From an uncultured Spirochaetales bacterium (lineage in GTDB: Bacteria; Spirochaetota; Spirochaetia; Treponematales; Treponemataceae), in contig CAMGSV010000061.1 in assembly GCA_946061495.1 (NCBI GenBank), forward strand, positions 1 to 11,852: a stretch of DNA of 11,852 bases. The letters run 5' to 3'. The notes under the pieces were generated by a model. It was given only the letters and a program-made list of their open reading frames with translations, did not search any database and had not been told where the DNA came from. The position numbers were made by a program, and so were the translations under genes. Each line of letters starts with the position of its first letter. Within the stretch, counting starts at the first letter, position 1. Shown one piece after another: positions 1 to 5,287 of this stretch.

Positions 1-182
1 ACGCCACCGACCTTGCAGTACAGAAGGAGGAGGCCTATGAGGACGGACTTTTCGCAGGTGCCTACCAGACCAAGCTGGAGACGGCACGGAGTATGTTGGA
101 AGACGGTTTTCCGGTATCAACAGTCAGTAAATATACCAGCCTCCCGCTGGAGACGGTGCTGGAGTTGGGGCGAGAACTGTAA
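1..182 (+). CDS. C-terminal end of an Rpn/PD-(D/E)XK transposase-like protein (5' truncated by window)
   Basis: An open frame enters from the left edge (first full codon at base 3) and stops with TAA at 180-182, giving 59 visible residues. The segment LETARSMLEDGFPVSTVSKY followed by TSLPLETVLEL resembles the short helical tail that ends many Rpn-family (recombination-promoting nuclease / PD-(D/E)XK transposase-like) proteins, where a 'KxExAxxML..G.....VSKYTGLS.EEV..L' pattern follows an E/K/G-rich linker. The nuclease core would lie outside the window, so activity cannot be judged. The match is from memory of the family and rests on the tail only; the same tail could end another helical accessory protein. 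No clear terminator follows the stop. Confidence 0.6.
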   Translation, partial: ATDLAVQKEEAYEDGLFAGAYQTKLETARSMLEDGFPVSTVSKYTSLPLETVLELGREL

Positions 183-268
183 TTACTCAGTCCAAAATCT
201 TCCTTCGGCATTATGTTCACCCTTTATTTCCTCAAAAATAAATTAAGGCTCATGAGTTTGCCGTAACC

Positions 269-298
269 TTGGCTATTTTATTTTTTTTATGGTATGAT
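269..298 (+). promoter_or_regulatory. Putative sigma-70 promoter of the lipoprotein gene
   Basis: TTGGCT at 269-274 (four of six -35 bases), an 18-bp T-rich spacer and TATGAT at 293-298 (five of six -10 bases) lie 55 bases upstream of the ATG at 354. The T-rich run inside the spacer is typical of AT-rich promoter DNA but could also be the tail of a weak terminator of the upstream gene. Positions are read directly; function is inferred. Confidence 0.45.
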
Positions 299-353
299 GT
301 ATTCTGTTTTGATTGAGTGGAAGAGAGTTCATTTGTCCGCTTTTGGAGGTATT

Positions 354-995
354 ATGATTCGTAGGTCGTGTGTTTTCCTGTGTGTTCTTTGTGTGCTGAC
401 ACTGTTTTCCTGTTCCAGCACCAAGAAGGAGGTGGAGCCAGATCCTGATTTTTTGGGGGACTACGAGCCAATCCAGCTGGAAAACGCCATGGGCTGGGTC
501 ACACTTTTCGGCAAGGAGAAGCCCAAAGAGATAGAACTGCACTTTGTGCCGCGGACCAATCGAGTGGAAATGTATTTCCGGGACCTGCAGAATCGGGTGT
601 GCATCATCCTGACTCCTGAGCATCGCCAGATGATGACGGATGCTGCACTGCAGTTCATGGCAGAGCAGGAAGCGGGCAATATGCCGGATCGCAAGGCAAA
701 CGCAAAGAATTCCTATTCCCAAGCCGTGTGCACGGTAGGCTGGGGCGTTACTGGTATTGCCCGAACCACAAACAAGTCCAAATTGCAGTTTAACTATGAG
801 TATTTCAATGACAAGCGGCCCTATTTCTTGATTAAGGCACTCCCCGCTCCTGACAGGGAGGAGCCGGACGTGTACTCTCCCACGATTGAGGTGTATTTTT
901 CACCTGCACAGTTGGAGGCTCTCTACGAGATACTCAATCAGGAAGCGTTGCAAGCTCTAGTGAATGAACTGGATGAGAAGGCTTACGCCTACTGA
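354..995 (+). CDS. Predicted outer-membrane or periplasmic lipoprotein, unknown function
   Basis: 213 residues. The ATG at 354 is chosen because GGAGG (345-349) sits 4 bases upstream and the protein then begins with a classical lipoprotein signal: MIRR, a hydrophobic run, and a spirochaete-style lipobox TLFSC with the lipidated Cys at residue 20. An upstream in-frame ATG at 294 would overlap the -10 element and bury the signal. The mature part (CSSTKKEVEPDPDF onward) is polar, with alternating beta-like stretches (around residues 40-75 and 125-185) and no motif I recognise. It is expected to be attached to a membrane by its acylated N-terminus. epmA starts 17 bases after its stop, so the two may be cotranscribed, but nothing ties their functions together. 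Similar orphan lipoproteins are common in treponemes. Confidence 0.85.
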   Translation: MIRRSCVFLCVLCVLTLFSCSSTKKEVEPDPDFLGDYEPIQLENAMGWVTLFGKEKPKEIELHFVPRTNRVEMYFRDLQNRVCIILTPEHRQMMTDAALQFMAEQEAGNMPDRKANAKNSYSQAVCTVGWGVTGIARTTNKSKLQFNYEYFNDKRPYFLIKALPAPDREEPDVYSPTIEVYFSPAQLEALYEILNQEALQALVNELDEKAYAY

Positions 996-1011
996 TTGTA
1001 TACTGCCATCC

Positions 1012-2010
1012 ATGGATTTGGAAACACTGCAATTCAGGGCAAAAACCATTCAAAGGATCCGGGACTTCTTCATTCAACGGGGCTATCTGGAGCTGGACAC
1101 CCCTGCCCTAAGTCCCCATCTCATCCCCGAAAGCTGCCTGGAAGTGTTCCGCACGGACTACCTTCATCCCGGCACAGGGGAGGCCACACCGCTCTATCTG
1201 GTTCCCTCCCCGGAGGTCCACATCAAGCCCCTGCTGGCCCGGCACCAGGTGAGCATGTTCCAGCTTTCCAAGTGCTACCGCAACTGCGAGTCAACGGGCC
1301 GCATCCACAGCCCCGAATTCACCATGCTGGAATACTACACCCTGGGGGCCGGCTACCTGGACACGGCCTCCATCACCGAGGAGCTTTTCAACCACCTGCT
1401 GCCGACCCAGCCACCAGCCACCGAGGCGGACCCCTTCGCCTACCTGCGGCCTCCCTTCCAGCGGATTACCATGGATGAAGCCTTCCGCCAGTATGTCGGC
1501 TTCCCTCTTTCCAGCTGCCCAGAGGCAAGGCAACTGGCGGAGCAGGCGGCCAGGCTGGGAATCTACGAGCCCCAGGACAATCCCTTCCACCAGTGGCCCT
1601 GGGACGACCTCTACGAGCTGATTCTGGTGCAGTGTGTGGAGCCCCAGCTGCCCAAGGACAGGCCCGTGCTGCTGATGGACTACCCCGCCCAGGTTCCCTG
1701 CCTAGCCCAGGACGTGCCCAATCCCGCCAACCCCTCCCGCCCCCTCTGGAAGCAGCGGTGGGAGCTCTATGTGGCGGGCGTGGAGCTTTCCAACTGCTAC
1801 AGCGAGGAGACCGACCCGGAAAAGGTCCGCGCCTACTTCCAGCAGGAGGGAGCCCTCAAGGCCAGCACAGCCCGCATTCCCCACGCCATCGACCCGGACT
1901 ACTGGCAGCACTTCCAGCACTTCCCCACCTGCTCCGGCAACGCCCTGGGAGTGGACCGCCTCATCGCCCTCCTTTCAGGCCGCACCACCATCCAAGGAGT
2001 CCTGCCGTGA
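1012..2010 (+). CDS. epmA: EF-P--(R)-beta-lysine ligase EpmA (class II LysRS paralogue)
   Basis: 332 residues, about the length of E. coli EpmA (roughly 325) and lacking the N-terminal anticodon-binding domain of LysRS. In the family it activates (R)-beta-lysine with ATP and attaches it to a conserved lysine of elongation factor P, which relieves ribosome stalling at polyproline. Visible marks: the N-terminal RAKTIQRIRDFFIQRGYLEL helix-strand, LVPSPEVHIKPLL at 63-75, class II motif 2 FQLSKCYRN with Arg90 followed by HSPEFTMLEYY at 99-109, and motif 3 GNALGVDRL at 309-317. The ATG at 1012 has no good Shine-Dalgarno; it is chosen because the family N-terminus begins there and the start at 964 would add a non-homologous stretch. 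GC-rich: 37-38 of 60 bases in two counted lines. Its TGA lies inside the left copy of a 26-bp direct repeat. No EF-P gene or epmB is visible. Confidence 0.9.
   Translation: MDLETLQFRAKTIQRIRDFFIQRGYLELDTPALSPHLIPESCLEVFRTDYLHPGTGEATPLYLVPSPEVHIKPLLARHQVSMFQLSKCYRNCESTGRIHSPEFTMLEYYTLGAGYLDTASITEELFNHLLPTQPPATEADPFAYLRPPFQRITMDEAFRQYVGFPLSSCPEARQLAEQAARLGIYEPQDNPFHQWPWDDLYELILVQCVEPQLPKDRPVLLMDYPAQVPCLAQDVPNPANPSRPLWKQRWELYVAGVELSNCYSEETDPEKVRAYFQQEGALKASTARIPHAIDPDYWQHFQHFPTCSGNALGVDRLIALLSGRTTIQGVLP
1985..2010. repeat. Left copy of the 26-bp direct repeat flanking the R-M cassette
   Basis: Bases 1985-2010 are identical to 4395-4420, with mismatches at once on both outer sides (1984 A against 4394 C; 2011 G against 4421 A). 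This copy supplies the last codons and the TGA stop of epmA. It also contains an idle copy of the arfB Shine-Dalgarno AAGGAG (1994-1999) and GTG start (2007-2009). Confidence 0.95.
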
Positions 2011-2016
2011 GGGAAC

Positions 2017-2045
2017 TTGACATCAGCGTTCTTCGGGCTTACTAT
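2017..2045 (+). promoter_or_regulatory. Cassette promoter upstream of the methyltransferase
   Basis: A perfect -35 TTGACA at 2017-2022, a 17-bp spacer and TACTAT at 2040-2045 begin 6 bases inside the left direct repeat. Predicted transcription starts near 2052, leaving a leader of about 20 bases with AAGGAA at 2057-2062 ahead of the ATG at 2071. This position rules out the alternative translation starts at 2017 and 2044, which lie in the -35 and -10 elements. Confidence 0.75.
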
Positions 2046-2070
2046 GAGACAGACTAAGGAAGCACGAATT

Positions 2071-3318
2071 ATGAATGTGTTATCTCTTTTTTCTGGCTGC
2101 GGTGGAATGGACATTGGCTTTGAGGGCAACTTTCGTTGCCTAAAAAGATCCATCAACACAAGCATGCACCCGGATTGGATTGCGACAGACCATGGTGACT
2201 GGGTAACGGTCAAAAAAACCATGTTTCAGACTATTTTCGCCAATGACATTCGACCCGATGCAAAAGTTGCATGGATATCCTACTTCTCTGACAAAATCAA
2301 GCGAGCTGATGAAATATACCATCTTTGCAGCATCGTAGATTTGGTAAAACGAGAAAAAGCCGGAGACAGGCTCTTCCCAGACAAGGTTGACATTGTAACT
2401 GGAGGCTTTCCCTGCCAAGATTTTTCTGTTGCAGGAAAACGGAGGGGACTGAATTCCAAGAAAAACCACATAGGAGGTCTTCTTGAGGCGGGAGAGCCAT
2501 CCATAGAAAGCCGAGGGCAGCTCTATATGTGGATGCGGGATGTCGTATCGCTTACTCAACCAAGCCTGTTCATTGCCGAGAATGTCAAAGGACTGGCAAA
2601 TCTACACGATGTCAAGACTGTCATAGAGAAAGATTTTGCCAACGCCGCAAACGGCGGATATATTGTCATTCCTGCAAAGATATTGCATTCTGCAGATTAC
2701 GGTGTACCTCAGTCACGAGAACGCATTATTTTTTATGGTTTCAAAAAATCCGCATTGACCCAGAAGGCGATGTGTGCTCTCGCCAGCGAAAATATTCCAG
2801 CCGAATACGACCCCTATCCGCAACCGACACACGCATTTACGAGGAATGAGCATAATCTGCTTGCTCCTGTAACTTGCAAAGAAGCCTTGGTTGGACTTGT
2901 TGAACCCGAATATTCTGACGATCTATCACAAAGAAAATATTCCAAGGCAAAGTATATGGGAAGGCATTGCCAAGGCCAAACAGAAATCTGTTTAGATTCC
3001 ATCGCCCCGACCATTCGTTCTGAGCATCATGGGAACATTGAGTTCCGGCGTCTAAACAAAGAGCATGGGGGAAACCATACAGAGGAGCTGGCCCAGGGGC
3101 TTCCAGAGCGCCGACTCTCTGTCAGGGAATGCGCCAGGATTCAAACGTTTCCAGATGAGTATCAGTTCATTATTCCCCAGAAAAAAGGAAACGTCTCTGT
3201 CTCATCCAGCGACGCATATAAGATTATCGGCAATGCGGTTCCCTGTGTGCTTGCCTACAATATCGCCATGCGTATAGAGGAGAACTGGCCGAAATATTTT
3301 ACCGGAGACAGAAAATGA
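2071..3318 (+). CDS. DNA (cytosine-5) methyltransferase of a type II R-M system
   Basis: 415 residues. It transfers a methyl group from S-adenosylmethionine to C5 of a target cytosine and protects host DNA from the partner nuclease. The C5-methyltransferase motifs are in canonical order: motif I LFSGCGGMDIGFEG (6-19), motif IV GGFPCQDFSVAGKRRG (111-126) with catalytic Cys115, motif VI ENVKG (170-174), motif VIII QSRERIIFYG (214-223), motif IX RECARIQTFP (352-361) and motif X GNAVP (387-391). The stretch of about 120 residues between VIII and IX is the target-recognition region and includes PTIRSEHHGN. I do not assign a specificity. About 70 residues between motifs I and IV (20-95) are longer than in minimal enzymes. 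The start at 2071 follows AAGGAA; the stop overlaps the endonuclease start (ATGA), implying translational coupling with methyltransferase first. Confidence 0.95.
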   Translation: MNVLSLFSGCGGMDIGFEGNFRCLKRSINTSMHPDWIATDHGDWVTVKKTMFQTIFANDIRPDAKVAWISYFSDKIKRADEIYHLCSIVDLVKREKAGDRLFPDKVDIVTGGFPCQDFSVAGKRRGLNSKKNHIGGLLEAGEPSIESRGQLYMWMRDVVSLTQPSLFIAENVKGLANLHDVKTVIEKDFANAANGGYIVIPAKILHSADYGVPQSRERIIFYGFKKSALTQKAMCALASENIPAEYDPYPQPTHAFTRNEHNLLAPVTCKEALVGLVEPEYSDDLSQRKYSKAKYMGRHCQGQTEICLDSIAPTIRSEHHGNIEFRRLNKEHGGNHTEELAQGLPERRLSVRECARIQTFPDEYQFIIPQKKGNVSVSSSDAYKIIGNAVPCVLAYNIAMRIEENWPKYFTGDRK

Positions 3319-4379
3319 TAATTTCAAAAAACAAGAGCCCCTCTCTGGAAGAATTCCGGCAGTTGATGCAACGAACAGATGACCTGTTAAATAAGGACGC
3401 AATCAGCAAACAAGATTATTACTCCAAACGAACTGGTTCATTGCTAGAGCTTGACGTACACAATGCTCTTTGCCGCAGTGCAATCGGTACTCCCTTCGAG
3501 GATACAATTCTTCTGGTTTCTGGAGCCACTTTCCCTGATATCATAGCAAGCAATTATTATGGAGTTGAGGTCAAAAGCACCATCAAGAACCATTGGAAAT
3601 CCATCGGAAGCAGCATCCTTGAATCTACCCGTAATCCTAATGTTGAAAGAATTTTTCTCACTTTTGGAAAACTCAGCCATCCTGTTTCGTTTGTGAGCAG
3701 ACCATACGAGGAATGTCTGGCGGGAATTTCTGTAACCCACTATCCACGCTATCAAATTGACATGGAGTTGCCGCCAGGGGAAACTATATTCGACAAGTTG
3801 GGGCTTTCTTATGATGAACTACGCAAAATGGAAAATCCTGTTGCTCCTGTCTCAAAATACTACAAAAGCAAGCTTCAGCCTGGTGAAAGTTTATGGTGGG
3901 CGGCAGACGGCTCTGAGGAAGCGGCCGCTCCACCAGTCTTGCGTCTGTGGACTGCACTGTCTGCGGAGCAAAAAAATTTCTATACCGTACAAGGCTATGC
4001 ATTGTTTCCTGAAATATTAGATTATCAGTCAACCACCAAATACCAGCGCTATGCCCTTTGGCTTGCCACAAATTGCAGCGTCATCAACACCAATATTCGA
4101 GACCAATTCTCAGCGGGTGGGAGGGGCACAATCACCATTCCTTCGGCAATCTATGAGAATATTCCTGCAGCCTTCGGTCGAATCGTGAGGAACAAGGATT
4201 TAATCATTGAAACCATCATCTCTACAAGTGAAAGCATCCTCGCCGAAACTTGGCAGACAAGTTCCATAGCAACCAATCGACTGCATCAATGGTGCAAAAT
4301 AGCCTCCCAGTATTCCGCAGATGGAAACAAAACCTATACTATGCTGTGCGGAATATTCGGTATTGATGCCCTCCCCTAA
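3315..4379 (+). CDS. Type II restriction endonuclease, PD-(D/E)XK fold, specificity unknown
   Basis: 354 residues, starting in the ATGA shared with the methyltransferase stop. It is expected to cut unmethylated copies of the site protected by the partner enzyme. The nuclease signature is readable: a helix with Glu45 (TGSLLELDVHNALC), FPDIIAS with Asp75, then YGVEVKST with Glu85 and Lys87, i.e. PD-x9-ExK with the spacing usual for this superfamily. It continues with KNHWKSIGSSILESTRNPNV, consistent with a DNA-contacting segment. The C-terminal 200 residues have no motif I know and probably carry site recognition or dimerisation. I cannot name its REBASE family with confidence. Only 37 bases separate its stop from arfB and there is no terminator, so cassette transcription should run on into arfB. 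Confidence 0.85.
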   Translation: MIISKNKSPSLEEFRQLMQRTDDLLNKDAISKQDYYSKRTGSLLELDVHNALCRSAIGTPFEDTILLVSGATFPDIIASNYYGVEVKSTIKNHWKSIGSSILESTRNPNVERIFLTFGKLSHPVSFVSRPYEECLAGISVTHYPRYQIDMELPPGETIFDKLGLSYDELRKMENPVAPVSKYYKSKLQPGESLWWAADGSEEAAAPPVLRLWTALSAEQKNFYTVQGYALFPEILDYQSTTKYQRYALWLATNCSVINTNIRDQFSAGGRGTITIPSAIYENIPAAFGRIVRNKDLIIETIISTSESILAETWQTSSIATNRLHQWCKIASQYSADGNKTYTMLCGIFGIDALP

Positions 4380-4394
4380 TCCACAAATCCCCAC

Positions 4395-4420
4395 CCACCA
4401 TCCAAGGAGTCCTGCCGTGA
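4395..4420. repeat. Right copy of the 26-bp direct repeat flanking the R-M cassette
   Basis: Identical to 1985-2010. Here the Shine-Dalgarno AAGGAG (4404-4409) and, 7 bases on, GTG (4417-4419) are the working start signals of arfB. The former epmA stop TGA (4418-4420) is idle. Confidence 0.95.
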
Positions 4421-4827
4421 ACAAAAGCCTGCTGCACCAGTCCATCCTCCAGCACACCACCTGCACATTTGCCAGAAGCGGCGGGTCAGGCGGCCAGAAC
4501 GTGAACAAGGTGAACACCAAGGTCCACGCCACCGTGAGCCTGAACCATCTGGCGGGCATCACGGAGGAGGAGCGCTGCCTCCTGCGGAAAAAGCTGGCCG
4601 CCACCATCAACAAGGAGGACTGCCTCTTTGTGGACGTGGACCAGGAGCGCTATCAGGAGCGGAACAGGGCCACTGCCTTGGAGCGACTGGAAACCCGCAT
4701 TGTCACTGCGCTGAAGGTTCCCCGAAAGCGAATCAAGACAAGACCCACCAAGGCCTCCCAAGAGCAGCGGCTCAAGCTCAAGCGGCTCAAGTCCGAGCTC
4801 AAGCGGAGCAGAAGCTGGCGGGGCTAG
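4417..4827 (+). CDS. arfB: Peptidyl-tRNA hydrolase ArfB (ribosome rescue factor)
   Basis: 136 residues against about 140 for E. coli ArfB (YaeJ). The protein enters the A site of ribosomes stalled without a stop codon and hydrolyses peptidyl-tRNA. Visible features are the RF-1-type GGQ loop in SGGSGGQNVNKVNTKV (catalytic GGQ at 25-27), the central QERYQERNRATALERL helix typical of the family, and a basic C-terminal tail rich in K and R (TRPTKASQEQRLKLKRLKSE) that in ArfB occupies the empty mRNA channel. It is too short and lacks the codon-recognition domain to be a full release factor. The GTG start is preferred over the in-frame ATG at 4321 because the latter lies inside the endonuclease gene, while AAGGAG lies 7 bases before GTG. 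It was originally coupled to epmA and now sits third in the R-M transcript. Confidence 0.9.
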   Translation: MNKSLLHQSILQHTTCTFARSGGSGGQNVNKVNTKVHATVSLNHLAGITEEERCLLRKKLAATINKEDCLFVDVDQERYQERNRATALERLETRIVTALKVPRKRIKTRPTKASQEQRLKLKRLKSELKRSRSWRG

Positions 4828-5287
4828 GTGCAATTTTCCAGGCAATGCAGAAACCAAAACATCACGACATAAGGTCAATGCACTATAGCTACCCACCACC
4901 CCAGAACCAGCAGCTCCTGCCCCACCACCTGCTCCGCCAGACATCCATGGAAAACAGCACTCAAATCCTCATCCTTGAAATACAAGCCTGTTGTCCTCAA
5001 GACATGGTTCAGTAACCCGGAGTCAAGAAACTGAAGGTGGGGATGGAGCTTCAAGTCAGGGAACAGGGTACGGTGGCGCTGGTGACAGGATACCGAAGAT
5101 ACAGCAGCATAGCCCGCTCTTTCCTGCCCTCCGGCCTCCGCTTGCAGTCCGAATTCAGCCCGCCATCCGTCTTTGATCCGGAAAGCAAGTCTCGCCTCCC
5201 CCTCCCATGCAGATTTTTTTAAACGCTCTTTGCTTCCCTGCGATTGTACTGTATCATTGAGAAAACAACAGCATAAGGAGCGCAAGC
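4828..5287. other. 460-bp interval with no convincing gene
   Basis: No frame on either strand shows a recognisable protein. The best plus-strand candidate runs from ATG 5043 to TAA 5222 (59 residues, VREQGTVALVTGYRRYSSIA near its start), with GAAGG a few bases upstream and fairly GC-rich third positions. On the minus strand, 4875-5300 is open but its residues look like a shadow. A fragment reading KYKPVVLKTWFSNPE (about 4979-5023, another plus frame) ends in a stop. The pattern could be a decayed gene. A T7 run at 5214-5220 is not preceded by a clear stem. I see no tRNA or repeat array. Confidence 0.4.
5229..5257 (+). promoter_or_regulatory. Possible promoter of the LRR protein gene
   Basis: TATCAT at 5252-5257 matches five of six -10 bases and lies 30 bases before the ATG at 5288. 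The -35 partner at 17 bp (TTTGCT, 5229-5234) is weak, so only the -10 is persuasive. Confidence 0.35.

Larger units (their letters stand above)
2011..4394 (+). mobile_element. Inserted type II restriction-modification cassette, flanked by a target duplication
   Basis: The 2,384 bases between the two 26-bp repeats hold a promoter, an m5C methyltransferase gene and an endonuclease gene, and nothing else. Removing the cassette and one repeat copy (2,410 bp) rebuilds an uninterrupted epmA-arfB junction with GTGA overlap. Sample lines inside count 22 and 28 G+C of 60, against 37 to 38 of 60 in epmA and arfB, supporting foreign origin. I see no transposase, integrase or terminal inverted repeat, so this is not an ordinary insertion sequence. 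It fits the 'insertion with long target duplication' proposed for restriction-modification genes in Helicobacter pylori. The direction of events (insertion rather than partial deletion) is inferred. Confidence 0.75.

Noticed and set aside
273..722. Minus-strand frame of 149 residues opposite the first lipoprotein
   Set aside because: No ribosome site or recognisable sequence; the plus-strand lipoprotein with signal peptide and lipobox is clear.
2017..2070. Longer methyltransferase start (18 extra residues)
   Set aside because: The TTG at 2017 is the -35 element and the ATG at 2044 overlaps the -10; motif I begins right after the ATG at 2071, which has a Shine-Dalgarno.
2011..4394. R-M cassette as part of an insertion sequence or composite transposon
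   Set aside because: There is no transposase and no terminal inverted repeats at the ends of the insert; only the 26-bp direct repeat is present.
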